Part shown: piece by piece, positions 22,720 to 36,300 of the stretch
Position numbering within the stretch: the first letter of the stretch is position 1
Layout: each line of letters begins with the position of its first letter
Program-made: the position numbers and the translations under genes
The notes under the pieces: model-generated
What the model was told of the DNA's origin: nothing
The model's database searches: none
Seen by the model: only the letters and a program-made list of their open reading frames with translations
Origin: Eimeria necatrix
Lineage: Eukaryota > Apicomplexa > Conoidasida > Eucoccidiorida > Eimeriidae
Assembly: GCF_000499385.1 (NCBI RefSeq)
Contig: NW_013654191.1
Coordinates: forward strand, 100,880 to 164,879
Direction of reading: 5' to 3'
Length of the DNA: 64,000 nt

Positions 22720-24317
22720 ACTTCAAGTCCTTGTGCCCAGCCTCAACAAACTAGGTTGGCGCCAGTCGTAGTTCCTGAGAATCTTTGAAGAATATGTGTC
22801 CAATAACATAATCTGAAAGTTAGGAAACTACGTCACGCAAATGCAGTTAGTACTTTGTGCCGCACTGTCACCGCTGTGTTGCCGTTAGCTCCATCATGTA
22901 ATATGCCGCAGCCACGGAGGGCTGCAGATGGCAGCGGCTAGTAAAATATGGTGCTGAATCAGAGAACACAGTGCAGAACCATAAGCTCTTCAGTAGTTTG
23001 GATGCGGTGCCTGACACCTGTCACTCAGCATTACGGGCCCCGTAGAGACAATGTGCAGCATTGGAGAATGCACAAGGCGTCTACGTACAACTGAGCACGT
23101 ATAAACAAGCCCCATTGATCGTAGAAGCTGCTCTTCAAAATAGCGGTGCCATTCTACGTCACCATAAAACTAATGGATGATGAGTGCACGAGGACGACCA
23201 AGCAGGTGCACTCGGTCGAATCAAAGCGTTTAGGGTCGCTGAAAAAATCTGCGCAAATTTGCATAATTAAATAATATATTTGGGAAATTTGTGCGTACTC
23301 CTCCGTCACGGAAGTGGCTCGACACGCCCACGGGAGCGAACAGTAGCTGTGGCATTCGTGCGGCCCCCAGCAACACAACCTCTCAAAAATAAAGACTTGG
23401 CCCCCTTTGAAGGTTATTCATGTATTTAATATAGCCCACAAGAAGCACAGCATGGCTTTCTAAACGGAAACAACGTCGGCTTCAAGACAGGTCCTCTCAT
23501 TAACCAAAAGTATCTTGTTGCAGGAACTGCCTCACACGACCAGCGAGCTTGTGGTGGCATGAGGGAAGCCATGCGTACCTCGCTCACGAGCACACCGCAC
23601 AGCTATTCGTTTTATTAGAATTCTTGGTAAATCAGCTCTTCATTCCCTCTGATCGCGTCCATCTACAGAGGGAAAAGGCAGCAGCGAGCTCTCCTTGTGC
23701 CGTTGTGCCCATTGATGCATGTGGTCCGGGTTCTCCGTTGGTATCCAGCCGGACGTTTTTTTTATCCTCCTTTGATGCATTAGCTCCACAATTTCTTTTA
23801 ATTTCTATGACGGAAGCTCAATTACTTGTGATGTTGAGGGCTTCAGGGGGAATTCATAGGGCAAAAGAGCAGCGCAGCTATTTGGGATGGCAGCTCCTCT
23901 GGACCATTGAATCTGGGCCATAGCATTTCTTTGTTTTTCTGGGGGCTTCCCATGGGAATTGATCTCTTATCCCTTATTCTATTGCCTGGTCAGGCTCATC
24001 CTTGGTGAAATAAGCACCACGTGTGCGGAACTTGTCAAATACGGACAGCCGGACTCCCAATCACAGCTTTCTGTTTGTTTTCCCTTTCTAGCGCATTCTT
24101 ACCCCCCTACTGCACGGAATAAATGTCTTTCAAGGAGTTCCTACGTCAGGCGAACTCGAAGAATCACACCGTCAAGGTATCGTACCGGAAGCTCCTGCCG
24201 GCGACTATTGGAGGCGTGATGCAAACCTGTACCTTCCAGACGCATCCCAGCTAAGAAGCCTTCTGTGAGGCCTGGAGATCTTTTTCTGTGTGGTCCTTCA
24301 GTTATTAGGAAGTCACC
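22720..24317. other. Divergent intergenic region (XRN / dynein)
   Basis: 1.6 kb between the start codons of the exoribonuclease and the dynein heavy chain. Short open frames are present (for example 23549-23923, plus), but none has splice signals, a family match or codon patterns like its neighbours. It probably holds both promoters and 5' leaders. Confidence 0.6.
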
Positions 24318-27300
24318 ATGGATCGCACAGTTGAGAGGGCAAAAGTGTCCCTAATCAACTTCCTCCTAGAGGTTACGCCGCCTCTCCTGGGGTGCAGCCG
24401 GCAGCAACTGCAGAAGCTGCTTTCCATCAACTCAGAGACAGTCCTTAAGCCCTTTCTTGTAGAACAGCAGCCTGGGGTGTTGGTCATTGGCAAAGAAGCC
24501 TCGCGTGAAGCTGTAGCGGACAAGGCACCTGGAAGTGGGGTTCAGTTTGCACAGCCAGGGACAGCAGACTTCGATGCAGACGATGAAGAGGAGAACTACA
24601 ACTTATATGTCGACCTCGGCTTTGTTGCGAGAGCTGGTGGAAGGTCATGCAGCGTCGCATTTCTCAAGCGGCCAGGCTTCAGCCTAGCAGACGAGAACAC
24701 CGCCGAGCATGGAGCCCAGGAAGGAGAGGAAGGTGCGGGTCGGCAGGTCCACACTGTCACAAAACCCATAGGCCCACAGCTTGCCCTCATGCGTTGTGGG
24801 TTTGGGGAGGAAGAGAGCCTTCTTGATGTAACAGAGATGTACATGCAGCGCGGTTTTGGCCCACTGCTGAAAACCGCCTCAGAGGAGGAGACTGCAGCAG
24901 CAGCCGCCGAAGGAGGAGGAGAGGGAGGCGCAGCGGAAGATTCTACGGCCCGCGCATCTCACGGCATACAAACTGTGAGTAAAAAGCTTAGGGAATTGGT
25001 CCTGGCAGTGCAGCAAGCACAGCAAAACGTGGATATCCCTCTCATTGAACTGCCCATTGATTCGGTTATAAAGGCGGCCGTCATGAAAGCAGCAGCTGAT
25101 AAGCGCAAGCCGGTAGTGGATGACATTGGCGATAAAATTCACGATAGTACATACCTTATTGCTTTACAAAGCCACGTCAATCGTTGGATCAAGGATATCC
25201 AGAAGGTTTGCAGAATGCAGCGGTAAGCGCCCATCCATTTTAGTTCCTTCAAACTCATGAAGCCTTTACCTTTTTTTGCCAATTTTAGAGTTTTCGTCCA
25301 TATGTAAATTTCATGAGGCTGTGGCACAGGTCAACGCAAGTTCCGTAGACTGGTGAGCTGGCCCACAGTGTGCTGTCTCCACATGCTGCAGAGATCCTAG
25401 CACCGGCACTGCTGCAGAGGAGGTGAATTTCTGGCTTGGTTTCGAGCGGGCACTGAAACATGTGGAAGATCAGCTCAAAACTACCGAAGCTGAATTCACG
25501 CTGACTGTTCTGAAGCATACGAGAAAAGTTTTTGCTACAATGTCCTTTGAGCAAGACTCCGGACTAAAACAAGCGACAGAAGTAGTGCAGAACACGAATA
25601 TTCTTATGCGGGATTTCCCATTGAACGACCTGTGCAGCGCACAAACTGTTGAACAGCTCACTCAGGCGGTACGCACAATCTTCGGTCACATGCGGAAGCT
25701 GAAGAATGCGACTCTCTACCCGTTAAGTCGTGCCTACTTCCTTGTAGAGGCGCTTAGTAGGGACCTTTCAACACAGCTCCTAAGCATCACATCAAGGCAA
25801 AATCTAATTTCCATGGCATATGAGGAATTTGAGCACACAGCAGCTGGCTGCTCAGAGTTGTTCCGCACTTGGGACGAAGAGGTGCGTCACTTTCGAGAAA
25901 CCGTGAGGGAGTTGTCGAAAAAAAGGGGACTCAACGAGCGACCACCCTCGAAGCTTGTTTGTGAGCATGTTGTTTTACAAGAACGGATTGTTGAGGTTCG
26001 ACAGTTCAGACGGCAACACCACCGGCTGAAGGAGGTCCTTAACAGGGTTCTTGGAGACGGTAGTGGTAGAGATGTCGCGGCACAAAAGGACATCACTGCA
26101 GCCTATCAAATTATTGAAGCATTGGATGTCTTGGACGTGACTCAAAGTGGGCAGGAGGCGTGGGAGGCCGGCCAAAAAGCATATGACACGCGTATTGACC
26201 GCGTGGAGTCACAGATAACAGCAAAGTTGCGAGACCGCCTTGGGGCATCAAAGACATCAGCCGAGATGTTCCGCGTTTTCTCGCAGTTCAATGCACTCTT
26301 CTTCAGGCCGCGCATCCGAGGGGCTATTCAGGAATATCAGACTAAGTTAATTCAGGTAGTTAAGGAGGATTTGAAGCGACTTCAGGGAAGTTTTCTCGAA
26401 GGATATCAGAAAATTGAATCGACAACTATGGCAGAGGTGCGAGATATGCCACGAGTTGCAGGGATGATTGTTTGGGGGAGACAAGTTGAGAGACGGCTAG
26501 ATGCCCTCGTTCAGAGGATCCAAGATGTATTAGGCAAAGGATGGGAACAACACGTTGAAGGGCAAAGGCTGAAACATGATATTGACTTTTTTCGAGCCAA
26601 GCTCAACCCACAGGAGCACTTTGACGGCTGGCTCAATCTTGTAAGAGACCAAAAACGCCTGGACACAAGCGACCGTATATTTGTGTTGAGGGATTGGGGA
26701 GCTGGAAGATTGGAATTGGCTGTGAATTTCGACAAAGATATGCTCACTCTGTTCAAAGAGGTGAGGCGGCTCAGTCGCTGGCATGACATTTCATGGGACT
26801 ACTGATAGTTGAGATGCGAGACGTGGCGAACACAAATGTAACAATAGTTAGCGGCGTGCATTTGGTGCGTCTGACCTACAGGTACGCCTGCTGTCGGCGC
26901 TGCAGTTCCGAATCCCCTATTCTGTTAAAGTTATGGCAGATGAGGCGAAGGTCTTGTATCCGTTCGCCATCACTCTTCAAGAAGTCTTGCGAACGTACGT
27001 TGAGTCGTGTGCACGCGTGGGAGACACAATTTCAAGCCCTGCACCACCATCGGGGGCGGATGCTGGAGCAGGTGAGGCCGTTGTGGCCTTACTAGTAGCT
27101 TCGTACCAACGCGATTCTCAGGGAAAACTCGCCGAGGGCATGAGCCTTCGTTGGGACTCAGACCGTCTGGAAACATATGTAAAGCGACTCGCAGAAACTG
27201 TTTATATATTTGAGGCGAAGGCGGAATTTGCTCTACAGCAGCACAACAAGGCTATCAAGGAAATCGATACTTTGAAGGACAAGCCTGTAGATGCTCCATA

Positions 27301-30300
27301 CCAAGATATACTTGCTGTCAGTAGGACTAGTAGGGAGCAATAAGACCAGCGCAGGTTGCTTGCAGATGGAAGCAGAAAGCGAGGTTAAGCTGAGGCGTGA
27401 GGATTCAAGCTTGCTCGCTGCCATCTAGCATGCCTGTTGATTATGTGTGGAGACGAGTGTCTCTTCTTTGCGAGATAGTCAGAAAGGTATAGAAATCGTC
27501 CAAACGTATGTATGCTGCGCATTATAGATACGCGGATTCAGTGATAAGTTCTGTAGTCAAGCCGTTCTTTTCCGTGTGCATTGTAGGTGCTGCAAAACGT
27601 TCAAAAGTTGATCGAAGAGCAACACCTGCAGAATTACTCCAATATCAGAGGATGGACAAAGGTGCTCGAGAACCGTGTTGAAGCAATTCTGACACAACGG
27701 CTTATCAAACTAGTGGAGGAGTGGACCGTACAATTTGAGAACTGGCCAAATAAGGGCACCGCCCTTATTCAGAATGGCATTGTCTTGGAGATTCAAGTAA
27801 GCACATTCTCTTTGCATCACAGTCACTCACACTAGGCCCCTATGCTACGCGAAATATAACGAAGTTTTGCACCTGACTGGGCAAAAAGTGATTTGCGTAC
27901 TCGTAATGGGCGGAATGTCTGTAGGTGAGTGATATACACGAGCGGCGTGCTGGTTTTTAGATGCATCTTTTCGTTTGTTGCAGGTTAGGAATCAAGTACT
28001 TCAAGTTCATCCAGCAGTGGAAGCAGCGCGGCAGCTCTGGATGGGATCGCTGCACCGCATTATGGCATCTGTTTGCTTGTTACCGCGATTTAATTCAAGA
28101 AACAGCGCTAGGCCTCTGAAGTTTGGGGGAGAACCGACAGCTTGGGATTATGAAGATTCTGAAGATGAGGCCCTTGAGAACGGCGATCCCATGAAGCCCA
28201 AATCAGGTGGTACCTACAGGGCGATCGCTTCTCGGATTCCTGCGGAAGTCATCGACAAAGCTCATTCCGCCATTGACAGTGAGACTTGATACTGTGTAGG
28301 CGACCAGGATTGCCTTCCGCGAATCGGGCTACGATTCAAGTAGCATCCTTGTCTCTTAGTTATGCTACAGGCCGTGATAGCAGAGCATTTGGGCCTTACT
28401 TGACTAGTCCCATACCCGGTGTGATTGTCCACAGTGACTCAGGAACGCATTGAGGGGTGTTTTGTGTTGAGGGTGTTTCAGGGGTTATGGGTAACGTAGA
28501 AGAGTACGTAGCAAACTGGATGCACTATCAAGTTTTGTGGGACGTTGATGTGAGTGAGGTGCTCGGCAAACTTGGAGACGATATTGAGACATGGCAGCAG
28601 CTACTGAACGAAATTAAGCAGGCTAGGAGTCCTTTCGACAATACCGAAGCTCGAACAATGTTTGGGCCCACAATTGTAGATCACCATCAGGTACAAGCGA
28701 AGCTCAACACCAGGTATGATGCTTGGCATCGCGATATTTTGCACGCTTTTGGGCAGAAGGTGTCTGCAAATGCGAGCTCTGTTTTCACTTCTCTGCACGC
28801 TATGGTTGCCGATCTGGAAGAACAAGGCCAAGTAGCAGATCCCACTGAAACTGCCATGAACGCGGCTACGTTTCTCTCAATGTCCGAGGCACAAATGTCT
28901 GCTCTCATCAGCAGCCAAGGGCTGATCGGAGATGAGCTAGTTTCAAACATAGTGTCGAATCTCACGAAATTTCTCCTGAAGTTGCAGGAGGCCAGCAAGT
29001 TAGAGCCAAAGTGGAGCACTACGATTGACACACTGAGAGCCAGTGAGCGCCTTTTGGAAAGACAGCGGTACACGTTTCCGAGTGACTGGCTGTGGATCGA
29101 CCAGATCGAAGGCGAAATGGAGATGTTTTCCCAGTTGTTAAGGCACCAAGGGATGATGGTAGAACAAGCGAAAGAACAACTTGTCACTCTTGTGACGCAG
29201 TTCGCAGCGACACTTCAGGAAAAACTTCAGCAGCTGTACTCCGATTGGATGTTGCAGCGTCCCGTGAGGGATGATATTGCGCCTGGCCACGCAATGAGCA
29301 TCCTGAGACAATACGAGCAGCAACTTGAAAAGATAACTTCCGACTACGAATGTGGGGAGAAGGCAAAGGCAGCCTTGGGTATGGAGGACACTGCGTTGAG
29401 CTCCGGGGGCGAGACATTTTCACCGTCTGCTCTAGCAGAGGAAATCGCAGACATGAAGGGGGTTTGGGAAGCCCTCGGTGGGCTGCACAAGGAGCTAACT
29501 GGGCTTCGTGAGACTGTGTGGGCAGCCGTAGTTCCGAAACAAATTAGAACTTCATTGGAATCGCTGCTGGAGAGAATAAAGCAAATACCAGCCCGGTTCC
29601 GCCAGTATGAAGCATTTGAGGAGTTGAAGCAGAAGATTAACAAGTTTCTTTCGCTAAATATGCTAATCACCGACATGAAAACGGATTCCCTGAAGGAGAG
29701 GCATTGGAAGACCATCCTTTCCAAGCTAAAAATCCGAAAGTCCGTAACAGATATGACAATCGGAAATCTTTGGGGTGAGTTTTGCATACGCGTAACTGTG
29801 CATGAGTAGACCAGCAGTTGGCATTTCCCCCACATGTAATGTCCAGTTGCAAGTTAGGCTGCCAATCTCTTGTGTACGTTTGGAGGATAGTAGTGCGGCT
29901 CAACATTTGAGGAGTAATGCAACGAGAAGTGCAGTTGGAGTTTTGGACGCCTGCATGCGGTGCAGATGCTGACTTGACTGCAAACGAAGCTGAAATCCGC
30001 GAGGTCTTGATACAGGCACAGGGTGAGTCTGCCTTGGAGGAATTCCTACGCCAAGTTAAGGATGCCTGGAGAGAAAGGGAATTTGTCATGGTACCCTGCG
30101 GGAACAAGTGCAAAGTAATCAAAGGCTGGGAAGACCTCTTTCAAATTATCGATGACCAGCTGGCATCACTGCAGTCCATGAAGATGTCCCCTTTCTTCAA
30201 GGTAAAACATGTGCCGCTGAGCAGCTACAGGTTTCGCCTATTTGGCTTTCAGTGGGAATCCTTGAGCTTTCAGTGGAAATCCTTGTGAACAAAAGGTGCC

Positions 30301-33300
30301 GTCAATGCATATTTGAGCACGCTGTAGATGAATTGACTCGACATGTATTTCTACAGGATAAATGAAGTTGACATCAGTCATCAGACAGAATGCTCACCCT
30401 TCTCGCAAGCGTTTCAAAGCATTATGTTGAGTATATATGGGAATTTGCGAATACGCACATTTCGCCGCACTCACGCAGGAGCGAGGCGTGGTTGTGCGCA
30501 GTTTACGTCAATTCATCTGCAAACTGCATGTGTAGAACTTCGCAGATATTCGAGGAGGAAGCTCTGGCTTGGGACGAAAAGCTGAACAGGCTGCGCATCC
30601 TTTTGGATAGCTGGGTGGAAGTGCAGCGCAAATGGCTCTATCTTGAAGGGGTATTCTCCGGTTCCCAAGATATTCAAATGCTCCTTCCTGCTGAGCATCA
30701 GCGATTTAGGGGAATCGACGCAGAGTTTAAGGGCATCATGAAGAAAGCAGACACCACAAAAATAGTCTTGGAGGTAATTCGCTGACGGTTATTATCTTGG
30801 GGGGAGCTTTCGAAAACGTCTAGTTTAGCTGCCCTTTTTTTTTAAACCGGAGTCCCCGTGGGGAACTTATTGCGAAGCATACTAAACACTCGAGGTTATA
30901 GTAAGTTTTCATTCACTCTGTATCATTGAGCTTTACTGGGACGATGGATGCAGGTAGCGTCCACTGAGGGTCTCGGTCGTCAGTTAGAACGATTGTCAGA
31001 CTTGCTTTCTCGAATTCAAAAGGCGCTTGGAGAGTATCTTGAGAAGCAAAGGGAGCAATTTTCCCGCTTCTACTTTGTTGGAGACGAAGATCTCTTGGAG
31101 ATGATTGGCAACGCAAAGGACGTGAAGCTTGTGCAGCGCCACATCAGCAAGCTTTTCGCCGGAATCGCTGCGCTGGAGACTGACCCAGAGGACCCTACAA
31201 CAATAACAGCAATGACGTGAGCAGGGAAAAGGATATGTTGCGACAAATGTATAGCGAAGATGCCTTCTGCTCAGCCAAACGACAAACTCCAAGTGCATTT
31301 ATTCAGGAGGGCATGCTTTGGTTGCTCCGCACTCGTTTCGTGTCCTGTGAACATGGTTATGAACGTAGTGGCTGCGTGAATTTTCTCTGCATGTCGGTTC
31401 TGGCGTGTGTTTCGGTTCTTATCAGATCGCGTGAGGGAGAAGTTGTTCCTTTTGTCAGCGGCGTCTCAATTCTTCAGTATGCGTCTCTCAAGGACTGGAT
31501 GAGCGCAGTAGAATTGCAGATGACAGTTTCGTTAGCTGATAGTGTATCGAGGGCTTTAAAGCAATTGGAACAATTTGACGTGACTGAAATAACGAAAATG
31601 GCGACAGGAGGTGACCCTCTGGAAAATCCCTTCATCAAGTGGATCAAAGACTTTCCACTGCAGGCGTTGCTTCTAGCAATGAATATTCAGTGGACGAAGA
31701 AATGCGAGGCTGCATTGTCGGCAGATGACTCACAACAGCCAATGAAAGCAGCAGAACAGGCAGAGCATCCTTTGGAATCTTCAGCCTTAAAAGATTGCGT
31801 GACACTTCTTGGGTTCCTCGCCGATCGCGTTGTTCAGGATATAGGCCCTCTTGTGAGGAGTCGAATCGTTCATATGATCACCGAAGTGGTCCACCAAAGA
31901 GACGTCTGCAGGTGTGCTTTGCTCAAAGGTCATTACTTTACACCAATAAGTTTCTGTGCGGGGATAGCAGCACCATCAAGTGTAGAGACAGATTTCTAAA
32001 GGGCTTTGAATGGTAGTCTATATGTTTAGAGCATTTATCGCCGTACAGTTGGCTAAGCAAAGCTGTTGTGGTGATAGCTGCATGAATTTCCAGGTCCCTA
32101 GTGAGGAACAATATTACCTCCAGGAAAGACTTCGGATGGCTCGAGTGCATGCGTTTCTACTTTACTCATCCCCCGTCTTCGGGCCCCATAATTCCGCAGG
32201 GCCTGCTCAAAGTGTGCATGGCCGATGCGGCCTTTGACTACGGATTTGAATATTTGGGTATTTCATTTCTTCACGTCCTCTGGCTCTTGCTCTGGCTCAG
32301 AAGCGTTGTATGGCAGCAGTGTGTACACTAGAGGCAAAAAGAAAACGAGCAAAAGCACATCACTGAGTCTCATGGTCGAGCTACTTAAACTGCGTAATCA
32401 TTAGCAAGCTTTGGAGTTCACTGCATTAGTTCCGTTGCGTTTTGGGGTGATGTATGATTGCAGGAATGGCCGAACGACTTGTGCAGACACCACTGACTGA
32501 CAAGTGTTTTCTTACTCTCACCCAAGCTCTTAAGATGAAACTGGGTGGAAACCCATTCGGTCCAGCAGGTGAGAATTGCGGGATCATCGAATTGAAGATG
32601 TCGGTTGTGATTCCTGATAAATTAACCGATTCAGCTAGGCAGAGGCAGTGCTGCCACGTCTCAAGTTTAGGGCTAGTTGTTCTGGAGCATAGTTCCTGTC
32701 ATTGATAGTGTATGTTTCTGCGTCCCCTCATCACGTGTTTCCAGGAACCGGGAAGACAGAATCAGTGAAAGCCTTAGGCTCTGCTTTAGGGAGGTATACT
32801 CTGGTATTCAACTGCGATGAGACTTTTGATTTCAATGCAATGGGTCGGCTCTTCTCGGGGTTGTGCCAAGTGGGCGCATGGGGTTGCTTTGACGAGTTTA
32901 ATCGTCTTGATGAAAGGATTTTGTCGGCTGTATCCGAACAAATTTTGACCATCCAGGTGAACAAATTCGCGGGCCATAGTCTCCATCATTTTCTTTAGGC
33001 TAGGTTGTGGATGCAGCCTTACCGTTGACAACAGCCTTGGATGTGAATTTCGCACTTCCTAAGTAGAACAAACCTGGTTTACATGTGCCATCCCGGCTTT
33101 GTCTCAGAGCAAGTAGCGTGTAATCGTCGCGTCATTCAGAATCCATGTGTTACCTCCGCAGGTTGGGTTGCGTGAGGGGAAGAAGGAGATAGAATTGTTG
33201 GGGAGAGCGACGAAATTGAACACCAACGTTGGTATATTTGTCACGATGAATCCTGGCTACGCTGGGCGTTCCAACTTGCCAGATAACTTGAAACAACTCT

Positions 33301-36300
33301 TCCGTGAGGTAGCGATGATCAAACCTGATAAGCAGCTTATCGCGCAGGTGACGCTTTACGCACAAGGTTTTCGCTCTGCTGAGCGGCTCTCAAGCAAAAT
33401 CATATCACTGTACGACTTGTGCGATAGGCAGCTGTCTAAACAGCCTCACTATGACTTCGGGCTACGGTCACTCAAGAGTGCACTTAGCTCTGCTGGAAAT
33501 CTTAAACGCCAGCTACTTCAGGAAGAGGCAGGAGCAGGCACAGTTGTGGATGATCTAGAGATGGTGGAGACAGTGGAGCAGAAGCTTCTCATTAGGTCGG
33601 TCACTGACACAGTCGTTCCAAAGCTTGTAGCTCAGGATGTCCCTTTGCTTCGAAGCTTACTAATGGGGGTCTTTCCAGGCGCAGATATTCCCGCCCTGGA
33701 TGAGAAGATCTTGCTGGAGGAAATTGAAAGACTATGCGAGGCACGTTTCCTGGAGGCAAAAGGGGAATGGCTTGAAAAAGTACTGCAACTCTATCAGATT
33801 CAGAGGCTGCAACACGGCGTAATGCTTGTGGGCCCAGTGGGTACCGGGAAATCTGCTGCATGGCGTATTCTGCTCGACGCAATGGAAAAGGTGGACGGCA
33901 TTAAGGGAATGTCTTACGTTTTAGATCCAAAAGTGGTAGCAAAGGAACAATTGTATGGCCGACTCGATTCCACAACCTTAGAGTGGCAAGATGGCGTTTT
34001 TACTGCCGTATTACGGAAGATTTTAACAACGACACAAGAGTCAGGGAACAGCGCACAGCAGCGGAGACACTGGATTGTGTTTGATGGAGATGTTGACCCG
34101 GATTGGGCAGAAAACCTCAACTCTGCACTTGATGACAACAAGCTACTCACTCTTCCAAATGGTGAAAGGTTGGAAATCCCGAATTGTATTCGACTTCTTT
34201 TCGAAGTGGAAACCCTCAAGTATGCCACGCTTGCCACAGTCAGTCGATGCGGAATTGTGTGGTTTGCAAGCTCGGTCTTGCCTGACGAAGTGGTGTTTCA
34301 GCATCATCTAGAAGAGATAGCTGCTGGCACTGCGTCGACAGAAGTTATTCTTCAGGGAGTCGGAGGACAGGCAAAGGGAATCGACCGCAGTGGCTCTCGT
34401 TCCATTACTCGTGAAATGGCTCGTTCCGGTTCAGGAATTGTGTCGAAGGCAAGCGTCGGCAAATTAGTCTCCAAGGGGACCATGACGGGCGGCCTTGCCA
34501 CAGGTGGCAGAGGTGCAGCTGAAGCTGTTGCGCAGGGCATAAAGGAGCGTTGCGTGGCCATTCTTCAGCCCTTCTTTTGTGCCGGGGGCTTTGCAAGCCA
34601 GTGCCTTGAGCAAGCAATGAAACACCAGCATATAATGGAGTTTACAAAAATAAGGTGCATTGAGAGCATGTTTTCCCTAATCAAGAAGGGCATCAGTCGC
34701 GTTGTTGACAAGAATGAAGAACTGAGACCGACGGGGGAATCTATGGACGATGACCTCATAGGCCAGTTCATTACAAAGGCAAGTAGTTCTTAGTCCCTGG
34801 GGTATTCTAGTGAACTTATGCTGGCCTTCATGTGTGCCCTTCGTCCATGGCACAAATCTGGGCCCGAAAGCCGCCGCGAGTGCAAGCAGTTGTACTACTG
34901 TTCGACGCTGTGTGCTGCAGTGGATGATCTTGTCCATTCTTTGGGGCATGGGCGGATCCCTAAGCCTAGCAGCGAGGTCTGCTTTTAGTGAAGAGGTGGC
35001 GCGCATTTGTGACTTACCGCTGCCTTCACAATTAGCATCTGGTGATGCGGATGGACAGACGTTGTTGGATTTTGAGCCATCTATTGAAGATGGTCAGTGG
35101 CACCACTGGAAATCTCGAGTGAAGCAGGTGGAAATTGACACTCAACAGGTGAGACTGTAGAGCCTGGAGCAATTGTGACGATTCGACACCACCATTCTGT
35201 ATACGCTTTTGGTGTGGCTGTAGAATTTAAATTTTTTGTATATTTGCACTTTCCCACAGGTGAAGGACGCGACGCTTGTCATTCAGACTGTAGACACATT
35301 ACGGCACCGTGACGTAGTTGAAGGATGGCTTGAAGAGAAGCGGCCTTTTATTCTTTGCGGTCCCCCGGGCTCTGGAAAGACAATGACTCTCACGGCAGTG
35401 TTAAAAGAGCGTCCTGATTTTGACATTGCGTTTCTCAACTTCTCATCAGGATCCACTCCTGATTTGCTGTTCAAAACTTTCGACCACTATTGCGAACTAA
35501 CTAAAACTGCGGCAGGAGGGATGGTAATGCGGCCACTCGTTCCTGGCCGCACCCTTATAATTTTCTGCGATGAATGTAACTTGCCGTCTCCCGATAAATA
35601 CGGAACACAGCATGTTATAATGCTAATGCGTCAGATTGCGGAGTCCGGGGGCTTCTGGCGCTCAATGCCACAGTTGCAGCAAGCATCACCTTGGGTCTGG
35701 ATTCGCGTAGAAGGCGTGCAATTTGCAGGAGCATGCAATCCACCGACGGACGCTGGGCGTCACCACATGAGCAACCGGTTCCTTCGCCATGCTCCTATAA
35801 TCTTCGTCGACTTTCCAGGGAAAGAATCACTCATACAGGTGATCCGGCGTCACTTAGTAGATTTTCTCACGTCCATGGCTCCCGTCAGCTAGCTAGGTTC
35901 ATGTAGAATGTGAGAGAGTGTCCTTTTTAATTCAGATCTACAGGACGTTCAATCGGGCACTTCTGCGGCCGTTTCCTGACCTGTATCCCTCGGCCGACCC
36001 GCTAACAATGGCAATGGTGGATTTCTACATTTCGTTTTCCAGCACATTCACAGTTGACCAGCAGCCCCATTATATCTACTCTCCAAGGGAGCTGACAAGG
36101 TGGAAACTGGCCTTAGCAGAGGCAATAACCGGGGGCGGAAAATTTGATGCAGAAGCTGTGACTAAGAAGTCATCTAGCGACACAGGCTGGGATAGAGGTG
36201 CACAGTTTGCCGGCGCAGCTGACAGTGACTGCATAACTCTGACTCAGCTCGTGAGAACTTATGCGCATGAGGGACTGCGGATATTTAGTGACAGACTTGT

